This document shows positions 18,375-28,549 of a stretch of 40,157 nucleotides of DNA, piece after piece (the first letter of the stretch is position 1; every line of letters begins with the position of its first letter). The stretch is from SAR202 cluster bacterium (GTDB lineage: Bacteria; Chloroflexota; Dehalococcoidia; UBA3495): positions 1 through 40,157 of the forward strand of contig VFFT01000057.1 of assembly GCA_009392775.1 (NCBI GenBank). The letters are read 5' to 3'. The position numbers and the translations under genes are program-made. The notes beneath the pieces were generated by a model that ran no database searches, was not told the origin of the DNA, and worked only from the letters and a program-made list of their open reading frames with translations.

Positions 18375-19334
18375 ATGGATGTTACTGTAAAAATAAAAAG
18401 ATATGATCCTGAATCGAATAACTCTGATTATGTGTGGCAGGAGTACCCCATAGCTATAGACGAAAATGCCACTGTACTGGATGCTCTTATTCAAATAAGG
18501 GAAGATGATGACGGGACTTTGAGCCTGAGATGTTCTTGTCGTAGCGCTATTTGCGGTTCATGTGCGATGAAGATCAACGGCCAGGGCGGTTTGGCCTGTA
18601 AGACAAAAGCTTCTGAGTCTATGGATAAAGACGGGGTCATTTTAGTAGAACCCGCAGGGAACATGGATACCGTAAAAGATTTGGTAGCTGACTTTGATAT
18701 GTTTTGGAATAAGATACGTGAAATTGAGCCCTATCTGCAGCCTCAAGGAGAGATTCCCGAAGGGGAATACGTTGTCTCTAACGAATCTATGTTGCATCTT
18801 TCTGCTGTTACGGCTTGTATTTTGTGTGGAGCATGCGTCTCAGATTGTACTGTCCTTGAAGTGGACAAAAGTTTCTTAGGTCCAGCAGCATTAGCCAAGG
18901 CTTACAGGTTTACTGCTGATCCTAGGGATGGAGACGAACACGGTGTGTCACGAGATCGTTTAAAAGTTCTTGGACAACCCTCAGGAATGTGGGATTGTAC
19001 CCGATGTAACATGTGCGTCCAAGTTTGTCCTAAAGGTGTAGCTCCCATGGATAGGATCATGGCTATGCACGATCAGGCAATAGAAGCTGGGTATGGTAAT
19101 AATAATGGCGCACGTCACGCAGACGCATTCATCGAATCTGTCGGGCATACTGGGCGACTAGACGAATTAAGGCTTCCAGTTAAGACTGTAGGAATTACAA
19201 ATATTCCGGCATTGCTTGCATTCGCTCCGGTGGGGTGGAGGGCCATGACCCATGGAAAGCTACCGCCACTGATACATAAGTCTGTAGAAGATGTTCAGAC
19301 TATCAGGAAGCTGTACCGTAGACTGGAACAATAA
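18375..19334 (+). CDS. sdhB: Succinate dehydrogenase iron-sulfur subunit, two-[4Fe-4S] type
   Basis: SdhB passes electrons from FAD to the quinone-reducing end. The N-terminal [2Fe-2S] domain has C55, C60, C63 and C75. Two cluster motifs follow: C148, C151, C154, C158 (CILCGACVSDC) and C208, C211, C214, C218 (CTRCNMCVQVCPKG). Classical SdhB has C-x5-C-x3-CP in the second motif, giving a [3Fe-4S] centre. The extra cysteine here predicts a [4Fe-4S] instead, as known for non-classical E-type enzymes such as that of Acidianus. At 319 residues it is longer than usual (about 240), through a C-terminal extension. GGAGGAGAGG at the end of sdhA serves as its ribosome-binding site. Confidence 0.94.
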   Translation: MDVTVKIKRYDPESNNSDYVWQEYPIAIDENATVLDALIQIREDDDGTLSLRCSCRSAICGSCAMKINGQGGLACKTKASESMDKDGVILVEPAGNMDTVKDLVADFDMFWNKIREIEPYLQPQGEIPEGEYVVSNESMLHLSAVTACILCGACVSDCTVLEVDKSFLGPAALAKAYRFTADPRDGDEHGVSRDRLKVLGQPSGMWDCTRCNMCVQVCPKGVAPMDRIMAMHDQAIEAGYGNNNGARHADAFIESVGHTGRLDELRLPVKTVGITNIPALLAFAPVGWRAMTHGKLPPLIHKSVEDVQTIRKLYRRLEQ

Positions 19335-19394
19335 ATAATAATAAACGTATCATATAGATAGTAATATCGTTTATCAGACAAATGGGAGGAAACA

Positions 19395-20285
19395 TTGAAA
19401 TATGCATTTTATCCGGGCTGCGTCTCTCAAGGAGGAGCCCCAGAACTTTACCCAGCCGCAAATTTGATTTGCGACAGATTGGGCATTGAACTTGAAGAAA
19501 TACATGCATGGACTTGTTGCGGGGCAGGAGTTATGCAAGAGAAGAATCAACTATTTTCAGATACATTGAATGCCCGTACCTTAGCTAAAGCCGAGCAACA
19601 GGGTCTAACTATCATGACGATCTGTAGCACCTGCCAAGGGGTGATTGCCCAAGCGAACGCGAGATTCTTGGCTGATCCAGACTACCTGGCGGAAATTAAT
19701 GGGCATCTGGCAGAAGAGGGTTTAGAATACAAAGGTACAGCCCAGATAAAGCATTTGTTATGGATATTGATAGAAGATTATGGGCTAGATAACCTTCTCC
19801 CGCATGTGACTCGCTCATTAGGAGGGCTGAGATTAGCACCTTTTTATGGCTGCTATATTGTCAGGCCTACCGAGGCTCTAGGTATAGAAGAGCACCCTGA
19901 ACGTCAGACTTCGTTAGAGACTCTTATAGAAACGTTAGGAGCCACAGCTGTCGATTTTGAGGGTAAAACCAAATGTTGTGGATTTCCCATATTAACCATA
20001 AACGAAAAGAATTCCATGGCGATGGTGGGTAACCATACCTCCGAGGCCAAAGACTTGGGTGCTGATGCGATGGTCACCCCTTGTCCTTTGTGCCATTTGA
20101 ATCTAGATGGATTTCAGCCCAAAGCTGCGAAGCAAGCGAATCGTTCGATTGATTTGCCGATATTGCATTTGCCACAATTGATTGGATTGGCAATGGGTAT
20201 ATCACCCTCTGAACTGGGACTGAAGAAACATATAATAAATACGGCTCCACTGGAATTAAAGTTGGCCAGTAGCACCAGCAGTTAG
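19395..20285 (+). CDS. SdhE/HdrB-type CCG-domain subunit of succinate dehydrogenase
   Basis: This 296-residue protein belongs to the family of heterodisulfide reductase subunit B. It has two CCG motifs: C9, C41-C42, C77, C80, and C153, C194-C195, C230, C233. In HdrB such motifs bind non-cubane [4Fe-4S] clusters; in E-type succinate dehydrogenases the homologue (SdhE, sometimes annotated SdhC) replaces the classical membrane anchor. No strong transmembrane segment is visible; short hydrophobic stretches near 120-127 and 255-265 could be amphipathic helices. The start is TTG 19395, five bases after GGGAGGA; no nearby in-frame ATG fits. It lies 60 bp after sdhB. A free-standing Hdr role is possible, but the position argues for the sdh complex. 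Confidence 0.9.
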   Translation: MKYAFYPGCVSQGGAPELYPAANLICDRLGIELEEIHAWTCCGAGVMQEKNQLFSDTLNARTLAKAEQQGLTIMTICSTCQGVIAQANARFLADPDYLAEINGHLAEEGLEYKGTAQIKHLLWILIEDYGLDNLLPHVTRSLGGLRLAPFYGCYIVRPTEALGIEEHPERQTSLETLIETLGATAVDFEGKTKCCGFPILTINEKNSMAMVGNHTSEAKDLGADAMVTPCPLCHLNLDGFQPKAAKQANRSIDLPILHLPQLIGLAMGISPSELGLKKHIINTAPLELKLASSTSS

Positions 20286-20307
20286 CTTAGTTTTATCTAA
20301 TGGTTTT

Positions 20308-20344
20308 AATGAGGAAGCCAGGGCTTTGCCCTGGCTTCCTCATT
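20308..20344. terminator. Strong bidirectional terminator hairpin
   Basis: A perfect 17-bp inverted repeat (20308-20324 with 20328-20344) around a 3-base TTT loop lies between the convergent sdh cluster and isocitrate dehydrogenase gene. No T-run follows on either strand, so it is not a classical intrinsic terminator, but its position 22 bp after one stop and 58 bp from the other fits ending or stabilising both transcripts. Confidence 0.75.
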
Positions 20345-20402
20345 ATCTGGTGTCCCGTTGTTTATGCTAGTGTCTACACATATCGTGGAGAAAGTATTTT
20401 TG

Positions 20403-22634
20403 CTATAGAGAATCAATGACTCTATTTAACGTGCTGCTTGGTCTCATAGCTTGAGCGGCCAATTCTTCATGAGGAAGATAATATCCTCCGATATCAATAG
20501 CCTTTCCTTGAGATTCATTATTTAATTCTTCAACGATCTTATCCTGGTTTTCAGATAGTTGTTGGTAGATAGGAGTGAACTTTGCTTTCAGGGCAGAGTC
20601 TTTCGTCTGATTGGCTAATGCTTCAGCCCAGTATAGAGCTAGATAAAAATGGCTACCACGGGTGTCGAGTTCTTTAACTCGACGGGAGGGATTCCGGCTA
20701 TATTCCAAGTGCTGGCCAACAGCTTGGTCTAGAGTCTCAGCCAAGAGTCGTGCATTATCATTGTTAAACACTTCTCCAACGTGCTCAAAAGAAGCCACAA
20801 GGGCGCAAAATTCGCCTAGTGAGTCCCATCGTAAATGGCCCTCGTCGACAAACTGTTGCACGTGCCTAGGAGCAGATCCCCCTGCTCCTGTTTCAAACAT
20901 TCCGCCGCCTTTCAGTAGAGGTACTACAGATAGCATTTTGGCGCTCGTGCCTAATTCTAAAATTGGAAAGAGATCGGTCAGATAGTCCCTTAATACATTG
21001 CCTGTAACAGAGATAGTATCCTGACCTGCTCTGGCCCGTTCCATGCTATATCGTATTGCATCCACAGTGGTCATTGTCCGGATCTCCAGTCCAGTTGTGT
21101 CGTGAGCCGGCAAGTATTTGTCCACTTTCTTAATTAATTCTGCATCATGTGCTCTGTTAGGATCCAACCAAAATATAGATGGTGATCCTGTGAGTCTTGC
21201 TCGTGTAACTCCGAGTTTTACCCAGTCTTGAATTGGTTCATCTTTAGTTTGGCACATTCGGAAGATGTCTCCTTCTTCCACCAATTGTTCCATTAGGGTA
21301 GTGCCTGCTGAGTCCACTACTCGAATGGTGCCATTCCCGGGTGCTTTAAATGTTTTGTCGTGGGATCCGTATTCTTCTGCTTTTTGAGCCATTAGTCCAA
21401 CGTTAGAAACACTACCTAAGGTTGCCGGATCAAAGGCCCCATGTTCTTTACAATCGTCAATGACGGCCTGGTACAGGGTAGCGTAGGAACGATCCGGTAT
21501 CATAGCAACGGTATCATGGAGTTCATTGTCAGGCCCCCATGTTTTACCGCCGTCTCGGATCATAACAGGCATTGTGGCATCAATAATTACATCGCTAGGC
21601 ACGTGGAAGTTAGTGATTCCTCGGTCTGAGTTAACCATCATTAGTTTAGGCCGTACGTTGTATACGTCTGAAATGTCGGATTCTATCTCTGCCCGTTTCT
21701 CATCAGTCAGGGCTTCAAGCTTTGTGTAGAGTTCGGCGATACCATTGTCTGGGTTAACTCCAAGTTCACCCATCTCTGGAGAGTGTTTCTCTAAGACATC
21801 TTGATAATACACTGATACGCAGTGACCGAAGATTATAGGATCAGATACGCGCATCATTGTTGATTTAATATGCAATGAAAGGAGCACGTCATCTGCCTTT
21901 GCTTTTTCCATTTCTTCTTTGTAGAACTCTCGCAGCTCCCGTACATTCATTACAGCGCAGTCTGAAATCTCACCTGCTGTTAATGGTATGCCGGATTTAA
22001 GAACCGTAGCCCGACCTTCTCGCGTCACATACTCAATTACCGCTGTCCCGTCTTGACCAATAGTTACGGCTTGCTCGCTGCCATAGAAATCACCACTAGT
22101 CATATGAGCTACCCGGGCTTTGGAGACTTCTGGCCAATCGCGCATCATCCTATGGGGATTCCTTTTTCCATGCTCTTTAACTGCTGTAGATGATCGGCGG
22201 TCCGAATTGCCTTCACGTAGTACAGGATTTACAGCGCTACCCAAGACTTTAGAGTAGCGATCAAATATATCTTGTTGTACTGCATTTGATGGATCATCTG
22301 GGTAATCAGGAACATCATATCCCTTTTCCTGTAGCTCTTGTATAGCTCCTTTGAGCTGTGGGATAGATGCGCTAATATTTGGCAATTTAATAATGTTGGC
22401 CTTAGGATCGTCGCACAGATTTCCTAATATTGTCAGGTAATCGGGTATTTGTTGTTCTTCTGTGAGTTTGTCTGGAAAGTTTGCGATAATTCGCCCAGTC
22501 AATGAGATGTCCCATTTTTCAAACTGAATTCCTGATCCTTTAGTAAAAGCCTCAAGTATGGGCAGCAGAGAATGGGTTGCAAGCGCTGGCGCCTCATCAG
22601 TTTTGGTGTAAATAATCTGTGATGATTCTGGCAT
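20403..22634 (-). CDS. icd: NADP-dependent isocitrate dehydrogenase, monomeric type
   Basis: The enzyme oxidises isocitrate to 2-oxoglutarate and CO2 with NADP+. The product of 743 residues is the large single-chain form, unrelated in length to the common 415-residue homodimer. It follows that family throughout: [20 protein letters not shown] at the start, [68 protein letters not shown] and [23 protein letters not shown] 22634 has AAGGAG six bases upstream. It lies 64 bp after the aminotransferase gene, on the strand opposite to sdh. The monomeric form is known from corynebacteria, Azotobacter and Vibrio among others. Confidence 0.96.
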   Translation of the reverse strand: MPESSQIIYTKTDEAPALATHSLLPILEAFTKGSGIQFEKWDISLTGRIIANFPDKLTEEQQIPDYLTILGNLCDDPKANIIKLPNISASIPQLKGAIQELQEKGYDVPDYPDDPSNAVQQDIFDRYSKVLGSAVNPVLREGNSDRRSSTAVKEHGKRNPHRMMRDWPEVSKARVAHMTSGDFYGSEQAVTIGQDGTAVIEYVTREGRATVLKSGIPLTAGEISDCAVMNVRELREFYKEEMEKAKADDVLLSLHIKSTMMRVSDPIIFGHCVSVYYQDVLEKHSPEMGELGVNPDNGIAELYTKLEALTDEKRAEIESDISDVYNVRPKLMMVNSDRGITNFHVPSDVIIDATMPVMIRDGGKTWGPDNELHDTVAMIPDRSYATLYQAVIDDCKEHGAFDPATLGSVSNVGLMAQKAEEYGSHDKTFKAPGNGTIRVVDSAGTTLMEQLVEEGDIFRMCQTKDEPIQDWVKLGVTRARLTGSPSIFWLDPNRAHDAELIKKVDKYLPAHDTTGLEIRTMTTVDAIRYSMERARAGQDTISVTGNVLRDYLTDLFPILELGTSAKMLSVVPLLKGGGMFETGAGGSAPRHVQQFVDEGHLRWDSLGEFCALVASFEHVGEVFNNDNARLLAETLDQAVGQHLEYSRNPSRRVKELDTRGSHFYLALYWAEALANQTKDSALKAKFTPIYQQLSENQDKIVEELNNESQGKAIDIGGYYLPHEELAAQAMRPSSTLNRVIDSL

Positions 22635-22698
22635 ATGGTTCTCCTTTGTGATTAGTATTGTCGTTGGATATGTATTAGTCCCACAGCGTGCTATAGGG

Positions 22699-23994
22699 TT
22701 ATGATTTCAAGCTTGGGACAACCTCTTTAAATGCCTGGAGTGTTTGCTCTATATCATGATCTGTGTGAGCTAAAGAAGGATAGAATTTCTGGGGCCAACT
22801 TTTTAATATGCCATGTCGGAGCAATTCAGTGTTGAATTTGCTCATCATCTGGGAGTCGGCCATTAGTCCTTCACGATAGTTTGTCACTGGAGACTCGCTA
22901 AAAAATATATCGAAAATAGTATCGTCTCCAGAACTTTGTACTGGTATGCCATTGTCAGAACATATTGAGACCAACGATTCCCGAATGGTTTTACCGGTCT
23001 CGCGGAGTCTGTCGTATGCTCCTGGTTGTTTGAGTTGGTCTAGTGTAGCGAGTCCGGCGGCGCAGGCTATTGGATTGCCGTTCAGTGTTCCAATTTGGTT
23101 TACATAATCGTCAGCTGCTACCTCTGACTGGCTATAAACAGACATTATATCGGACTTACCCATAACTGCCGCTAGTGCATATCCTCCGCCCATTATTTTG
23201 CCAACTGAACATAGGTCAGGTGTCACACCGTAACGCTCTTGGGCTCCCCCGTAAGACAGTCTGAAGCCAGTTACAACTTCGTCGAATATTAAGGGGATAT
23301 CATACGCCTTGGTAAGGTCGCGCAAGCCCTGTAAAAATCCTGGCATTGGAGCCAAGATTCGTTGCAAGGGTTCTACGATTACAGCAGCCAGTTCACTATG
23401 GTGCGCCTCGATTAAAGATTGTGTCGTCGGAAGATCATTGTATTGTGAGACTAGTACTAGATCCTCAATTGCTTTGGGAACGCCCCCAGTATTTGCGGTG
23501 GCTTGAGGATACTCGGTCCCAGGCGAAGGTGTCACACTCATGACTGCATAGTCGCTGGTACCGTGGAAACCGCCTTCAAATTTTAGTATCTTCTCTTTGC
23601 CAGTGTATGCCCTTGCGGCTCGCATAGCTTGAAAACATGCATCTGTGCCGCTAGTAGTAAATCTGACTTTTTCTGCGCAAGGTACTGCTCTAGTCAGTTC
23701 TTCAGCCAAAAGGACGGCATTTTCGTTGGTAGTAAAAAATGTACTACCGTGTTTCACTGCGTCAATGACTGCTTCTGTGACTGCTGGATGTGCGTGACCC
23801 AATATCATAGGGCCTGAGCCCATCAGCCAATCAATATACTGATTGCCACTCACATCCCATATGTGGGAACCTTTCCCTTCCTTCACTAGGAACTGTAAGT
23901 CGTCTGGGAAACTTGTGTTGCCTACTGTTCCCCCAGGGATGTAGGATGTCGCCTTGCCAAGTAGTTCAGCTTCTCGAGGACTCCGGTTTGCCAT
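22699..23994 (-). CDS. Class III PLP aminotransferase, glutamate-1-semialdehyde aminomutase-like
   Basis: The 431-residue product is a fold-type I PLP enzyme. K266 in [15 protein letters not shown] is the predicted Schiff-base lysine and D238 in [10 protein letters not shown] the pyridine-nitrogen aspartate. [21 protein letters not shown] binds the cofactor phosphate. N-terminal features ([21 protein letters not shown]) resemble the HemL subgroup. It is probably not the housekeeping HemL: it differs from the usual TLGKIIGGGLPVGAYGG signature and lies among TCA genes rather than haem genes. The amino donor and acceptor cannot be read from sequence. AGGAG precedes ATG 23994. It sits between mdh (66-bp gap) and icd. 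Confidence 0.85.
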   Translation of the reverse strand: MANRSPREAELLGKATSYIPGGTVGNTSFPDDLQFLVKEGKGSHIWDVSGNQYIDWLMGSGPMILGHAHPAVTEAVIDAVKHGSTFFTTNENAVLLAEELTRAVPCAEKVRFTTSGTDACFQAMRAARAYTGKEKILKFEGGFHGTSDYAVMSVTPSPGTEYPQATANTGGVPKAIEDLVLVSQYNDLPTTQSLIEAHHSELAAVIVEPLQRILAPMPGFLQGLRDLTKAYDIPLIFDEVVTGFRLSYGGAQERYGVTPDLCSVGKIMGGGYALAAVMGKSDIMSVYSQSEVAADDYVNQIGTLNGNPIACAAGLATLDQLKQPGAYDRLRETGKTIRESLVSICSDNGIPVQSSGDDTIFDIFFSESPVTNYREGLMADSQMMSKFNTELLRHGILKSWPQKFYPSLAHTDHDIEQTLQAFKEVVPSLKS

Positions 23995-24060
23995 ATGTTA
24001 ATCTCCTGAATACTGAAAGGTTTAGTGTATTGGACATTAAACTATATGCGTCCAGTTAGC

Positions 24061-24996
24061 CTATGAGCCACCTTTAGCCATAACATCGATCAATTCCTTA
24101 ACGCTATCAGCAGAATTTTGCAGTGCGCCTCGTTCTTCATCTGTAAGGTTTATTTCAATTACTTGTTCTACGCCGTTTGCACCAAGCTTTACAGGTACTC
24201 CCACGCATAGTCCCGTGATGCCATATTCTCCCTCTAGATATGCGCAAGCAGGCAGGATTCGTTTTTTGTCTAGTAGAACTGATTCCACCATCTGTGTGAT
24301 AGAGGCTGATGGTGCGTAATATGCACTTCCTTGTTTAAGTAGGGCGACTATCTCACCTCCACCTTGCCTTGCTCTGACTACTAATCGTTGTATCTGATCT
24401 TCATCCATAAGTTCGGTTATAGGAATGCCACCGACAGTGGTGTACCTGACTAAAGGTACCATGTCGTCACCATGCCCCCCTAGCACGTAGGCCTGCACGT
24501 CTTCTACTGATACATCTAGTTCCTGAGCAATGAACGTTCTAAACCGTGAAGTATCTAGTACTCCTGCCATTCCGAATACTCGGTTCCTTGGAAATCCGCT
24601 TTTTTCATATATATTTTGCAGCATTGCATCCAGAGGGTTAGTGACAGCGATGATAATGCAATTTGGCGAATACTTGACCACTTGCTCAGTTACTGCTGAC
24701 GTTATTTTCATATTAGTAAGAAGAAGGTCATCACGGCTCATGCCAGGGCCTCTAGCTATTCCGGCAGTGATTACGACAATGTCTGAATTAGCAGATTCTT
24801 CGTATCCATTGCTACCTGTTACAAGGGCGTCAGATCCGATCACGGGACCTGACTCCAGCATATCAAGAGCCTTACCTTGAGGGAGGTCTTCAACGACATC
24901 GACTATTACGACGTCGGCATATCCTAATTGGTGAATTCTCTGGGCTGTCGTGGCCCCAACGTTTCCAGCTCCAACAATGGTTACTTTATTGCGCAT
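24061..24996 (-). CDS. mdh: Malate dehydrogenase (LDH-like type)
   Basis: The enzyme interconverts malate and oxaloacetate with NAD(H). The 311 residues start with the Rossmann motif [14 protein letters not shown]. The substrate loop reads [17 protein letters not shown], with the Arg typical of malate rather than lactate specificity (a Gly replaces the usual Lys in ARKPGM). [23 protein letters not shown] and the catalytic His in [15 protein letters not shown] are intact. It opens the minus-strand run mdh, aminotransferase, icd. AAAAGGAAGG is the ribosome-binding site, and a 10-bp hairpin lies just upstream of it. Confidence 0.95.
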   Translation of the reverse strand: MRNKVTIVGAGNVGATTAQRIHQLGYADVVIVDVVEDLPQGKALDMLESGPVIGSDALVTGSNGYEESANSDIVVITAGIARGPGMSRDDLLLTNMKITSAVTEQVVKYSPNCIIIAVTNPLDAMLQNIYEKSGFPRNRVFGMAGVLDTSRFRTFIAQELDVSVEDVQAYVLGGHGDDMVPLVRYTTVGGIPITELMDEDQIQRLVVRARQGGGEIVALLKQGSAYYAPSASITQMVESVLLDKKRILPACAYLEGEYGITGLCVGVPVKLGANGVEQVIEINLTDEERGALQNSADSVKELIDVMAKGGS

Positions 24997-25020
24997 ATAA
25001 AAACTGCCTTCCTTTTAGTA

Positions 25021-25052
25021 AATTACCTTCCCTTAAGCCAGAGAAGGTAATT
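25021..25052 (-). promoter_or_regulatory. Leader hairpin before mdh, possible alternative pairing with its RBS
   Basis: AATTACCTTC (25021-25030) and GAAGGTAATT (25043-25052) form a perfect 10-bp stem with a 12-base loop, 24 bases upstream of the mdh ATG on its coding strand. The 5' arm as transcribed contains ACCTTC, which can pair either with GAAGGT in the stem or with GGAAGG of the ribosome-binding site. Nothing shows that such a switch is used. Confidence 0.4.
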
Positions 25053-25295
25053 TGAACCGCTGCTTATTCAACGTCCTCTGGTGGTGGGCATCAGATTTTC
25101 GGGTTTGGCTGATTCTCAATTATGAGGTTTTTGCTTCCATGTTACATTTCTTATTCGGCAGAATACCCCCATTAGTGGGATCTGACGCTAGTAAATGTTT
25201 TATATTTTCAGCTTGTATATTTTAACCGGATTATTATACCGCGCTACACCCACGTCGGCTACCTCTAATTTACTGCTCAGTTGAGCATGCTCATG
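25053..25295. other. Non-coding stretch upstream of mdh
   Basis: No convincing gene lies here. On the minus strand a TATAAT (25233-25238) could be the -10 box of the mdh promoter, giving a leader of about 230 bases, though no good -35 box accompanies it. At 25275-25293, just after the stop of the DUF255 gene, three alternating half-sites read GCTCA, TGAGC, GCTCA, with the 12-bp palindrome TGAGCATGCTCA at 25282-25293. This may be a protein-binding site or part of a terminator. Confidence 0.35.
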
Positions 25296-27410
25296 TCATT
25301 CATCAGATAACTGGGTAAGTAACGTTTGTGGGTCATTTGTCGGGTTGAGGCAAGTATAGTTTTCGCATACGTAGACAGTCGGTTTATCGTTCTGCTTCTC
25401 TTTTCCATCTAGTAGCGGTGAACTAATCCCTGTGTCGGAACCATGTCTTCCTACGACTATTTTATTCGGTAGGTATGTATGGAATACTATCTCCTTTAAT
25501 TCGGTTGTAGCTTGATCGGTTTTATCTCCGATAATAGCAATTTCTTTTGGTGTATGAATGTGAAAATCTAATACAGATAACCAGTGTGCGGTTCCAGATG
25601 GAGCCCGAGCCATTAATTGGTGTAACCCTCTTAGAGGTGTTACACCTTTCTGCAAATAATCGTCGTTATCTGTGATGACAGCTAATCTGATCATTACATC
25701 AGAAGCTATAGAACCGCCGCATGGTTGAGCGTTGTCGAAGATGTCTCGTGGGCGGACTACTAATGTCTCATGGTCATGGCCCGTGTCGTAGAATCCACCT
25801 AAAGTCTCATCCCAAAATAGATTTATCATGTTGTCAGACATCGCGATTGCATTCTTCAGCCAATAATCTTCAAAAGTATTTTCATAGAGAGCGATGAGAC
25901 CGTCTGCTATAAAAGAGTAATCTTCGAGATACCCCAGTAATTTAGCTGTACCATTTCGATAGGTCCTAAGGAGTCTGTCCCCGTCTCGCAATTCTGTGAG
26001 GATAAATTCAGCGCATTTTCTTGCCGCTTCTATGTAGTCTTCCCTATTAAGAGCGGAACCGGCTTCAGATAGAGTCTTGATCATTAATCCGTTCCAAGAT
26101 GCCAATACTTTGTCATCTAGTAGTGGATGGATTCTTTTTTCGCGAATTTCTAATAAGGCGGATTTACCTTTGTTAAGGATTGTGGCCAATTCATCGAGGT
26201 CTATTGCATTATCTGTAGCAAACTCTTCTTCTGATTTGGACATATTTAGTATATTTTGACCTTCAAAATTGCCACGGTCACTGACATTGTAAAATCTCGA
26301 GAATATGTCTCCAGCATGCTCTCCTAATGCTTCTATTATTTCGACCCGCGACCATACGAAGAACTTACCTTCGACTCCCTCGCTGTCGGCGTCTTGTGCC
26401 GAATAGAATCCACCCAACGGACTAGTCATCTCACGCAGTACGTAGTCTATGGTTTCCTCAGCTATACGCTTATATAAGGGCTTCTTGGTTATTTGATAAG
26501 CGTGGACATATAGTTTGGCGATAAGGGCATTGTCGTATAGCATTTTCTCGAAATGAGGTACGAGCCAGTAGGAATCTGTAGAATACCTATGAAATCCTCC
26601 TCCTACTTGGTCGTACATGCCACCATAAGCCATTTTTTCGAGTGTGAATTCGACCATTTCGAGGGCACGAGGGTTGTAATTGTGACTATGATAATGCAGT
26701 AAAAATTCCGGTGTCATAGGTTGAGGGAATTTAGGAGCGTTACCAAATCCACCATTCTGATAATCGAAGTTGCCGGCGAGTGCGTTGTATGCTTGGTGAA
26801 GTATGTCTATGGTTAAAGGAGTTACACCGGCTGACATACTACCATTGCGTCCCATTTGCTCAGTTAATTGAGATGTCACTCTCTCAATTTCAGATTTATT
26901 GTTATGGTAAGCTTGGCTTACAGATGTGAGTAGTCGTGGAAAACCTGGCATGCCAGACTGATCTACAGGTGGGAAATATGTTCCCCCGTAGAATGGTTTG
27001 CCTTCTGGAGTTAAGAAGACTGTCATGGGCCAGCCGCCGCTTCCTGTCAGCATCTGAACTGCTTCCATGTATACAGCATCTAAGTCTGGGCGTTCCTCGC
27101 GGTCTACTTTAATGTTAACAAAGTGTTCATTCATTAGAGCGGCTATATCGGGATTCTCAAATGATTCGCGTTCCATTACGTGACACCAATGGCAAGCAGA
27201 ATATCCAATACTTAACAGGATAGGTTTGTCTTCTGTCTTGGAGATTATGAGAGCTTCTTCACCCCACGGATACCAATTTACAGGGTTATGCGCATGCTGA
27301 AGTAAATATGGGCTTGTCTCGTTAATTAGGTTGTTAGCCAACTGTGCCTCCAAGAGAAGTTGATCGTCGTGCTTTATGCCGTGGTTATTGTTAATCATTT
27401 TTGGCGACAA
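25296..27410 (-). CDS. DUF255 thioredoxin-fold protein (YyaL/SPATA20 family)
   Basis: The 704-residue product has the two-part build of this family: an N-terminal thioredoxin-like domain (about 25-190) and a C-terminal alpha/alpha-barrel like that of glycoside hydrolases and epimerases. The family hallmark is clear: [20 protein letters not shown], then the CxxC of [14 protein letters not shown] (C73, C76), [24 protein letters not shown] and YGGTYFPP. The biochemical role of the family is not established; a redox or sugar-related function has been suggested. The track start is TTG 27410 with TAGGT upstream; ATG 27398 is an alternative without a visible ribosome-binding site. It diverges from the 2-hydroxyacid dehydrogenase gene across 84 bp. 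Confidence 0.9.
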   Translation of the reverse strand: MSPKMINNNHGIKHDDQLLLEAQLANNLINETSPYLLQHAHNPVNWYPWGEEALIISKTEDKPILLSIGYSACHWCHVMERESFENPDIAALMNEHFVNIKVDREERPDLDAVYMEAVQMLTGSGGWPMTVFLTPEGKPFYGGTYFPPVDQSGMPGFPRLLTSVSQAYHNNKSEIERVTSQLTEQMGRNGSMSAGVTPLTIDILHQAYNALAGNFDYQNGGFGNAPKFPQPMTPEFLLHYHSHNYNPRALEMVEFTLEKMAYGGMYDQVGGGFHRYSTDSYWLVPHFEKMLYDNALIAKLYVHAYQITKKPLYKRIAEETIDYVLREMTSPLGGFYSAQDADSEGVEGKFFVWSRVEIIEALGEHAGDIFSRFYNVSDRGNFEGQNILNMSKSEEEFATDNAIDLDELATILNKGKSALLEIREKRIHPLLDDKVLASWNGLMIKTLSEAGSALNREDYIEAARKCAEFILTELRDGDRLLRTYRNGTAKLLGYLEDYSFIADGLIALYENTFEDYWLKNAIAMSDNMINLFWDETLGGFYDTGHDHETLVVRPRDIFDNAQPCGGSIASDVMIRLAVITDNDDYLQKGVTPLRGLHQLMARAPSGTAHWLSVLDFHIHTPKEIAIIGDKTDQATTELKEIVFHTYLPNKIVVGRHGSDTGISSPLLDGKEKQNDKPTVYVCENYTCLNPTNDPQTLLTQLSDE

Positions 27411-27494
27411 ATCTAGACCTATTTGTAATAAGTTTGCCTTTGATTTCTTAGGCTATGTTAAACTCTTTGGTGACTAAGTTTTAGAGAGGTAGTT

Positions 27495-28481
27495 ATGGCG
27501 ATACCTAAGGTGGTTTTCTTCACGAACTTGACCGGAGATTATAGGGATTTGGTTACTGATCAGGTTCCGTCGGGGTGGAACATTGTGTCGGAATCAATAG
27601 ATATGGAGGAAGACCAGCAAATCGAACTTGTGAAAGATGCCGACCTTATTTTGTTATGGCCAGGGCGGGTATCGGATCGGGTATTACAAGCAGCGGAAAA
27701 ATGTCGTCTGATACAACTTTTAAGCGCTGGATACGATCGGATGAATCTGAAGCTAGCGTCAGATCTTGGCATTCCTGTAGCTAATAACGGAGGAGCGAAT
27801 AGTGTTGCTGTATCTGAGCATACGATTATGCTGATACTGTCGCTCTATCGTAGGTTGATACACTACTCCAGTTATGTAAAAGGCCAAGATAGCGGTCCTG
27901 AAGCAAACAGAAGGATAGATGTGTTTGAATTTGAAGGTAAAACTCTGGGCCTTATTGGAATCGGTAATATAGCTCAAAAAGTTGCCAAGAGAGCTAGGGG
28001 CTTTGATGTAGATATTCAATATTATGATAAATATGCTTCTATTTCAGTGTCTGATGAAACAGCTCTAGGTGCGAAATCTGTCGAACTTGATGAATTGCTC
28101 AAGACATCCGATGTGGTTAGTATTCACGTTCCTCTGACAAGTGAGACGTATCATATGATAGGGAAGCGTGAATTGGACTTAATGAAACCAAACGCACTCT
28201 TAGTGAACACCGCTAGAGGCGGGATAATCGATGAAGAAGCCCTAATTGAATCTCTTGGCAAAGGTGGGATAGCCGGAGCAGGTTTAGACGTTCTTGAGAA
28301 TGAACCACCTTCAATGGATGAACCTTTACGTCATATGGATAATGTTATAGTTACACCCCACACGGCCGGTCCTACTTTAGAGTCGTTGCCAAAACGAGCT
28401 ATAAATTCATTCCATAATATGCAGCGAGTATGGGACGGCGAAGAACCTCTCTGGACTGCAAAGTTTGATACACCTGACTAG
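27495..28481 (+). CDS. D-isomer-specific 2-hydroxyacid dehydrogenase
   Basis: Members reduce 2-keto acids to D-2-hydroxy acids or the reverse with NAD(P)H. The 328 residues have the NAD-binding GLIGIGNIAQKVAKRARGF motif and the catalytic triad segments: Arg in NTARGGIIDEEAL, Glu in DVLENEPP and His in VTPHTAGPT. The N-terminal domain contains LLSAGYDRMNL and NNGGANSVAVSEHTIMLIL, typical of the glyoxylate/hydroxypyruvate and phosphoglycerate dehydrogenase branch. There is no C-terminal ACT domain, so SerA is unlikely. The substrate is unknown. GAGAGG stands before ATG 27495. The esterase gene follows about 70 bp later. Confidence 0.9.
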   Translation: MAIPKVVFFTNLTGDYRDLVTDQVPSGWNIVSESIDMEEDQQIELVKDADLILLWPGRVSDRVLQAAEKCRLIQLLSAGYDRMNLKLASDLGIPVANNGGANSVAVSEHTIMLILSLYRRLIHYSSYVKGQDSGPEANRRIDVFEFEGKTLGLIGIGNIAQKVAKRARGFDVDIQYYDKYASISVSDETALGAKSVELDELLKTSDVVSIHVPLTSETYHMIGKRELDLMKPNALLVNTARGGIIDEEALIESLGKGGIAGAGLDVLENEPPSMDEPLRHMDNVIVTPHTAGPTLESLPKRAINSFHNMQRVWDGEEPLWTAKFDTPD

Positions 28482-28549
28482 AGTTATATTTTTTCGGTAA
28501 TAGATTTGATTAGTATGGTTATGAATAATGTTTAATGGAGGAACATGTG

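Noticed and set aside
28535..28549. Esterase start at ATG 28535
   Set aside because: The GGAGGA ribosome-binding site would lie inside the coding region; it is correctly spaced for ATG 28550.
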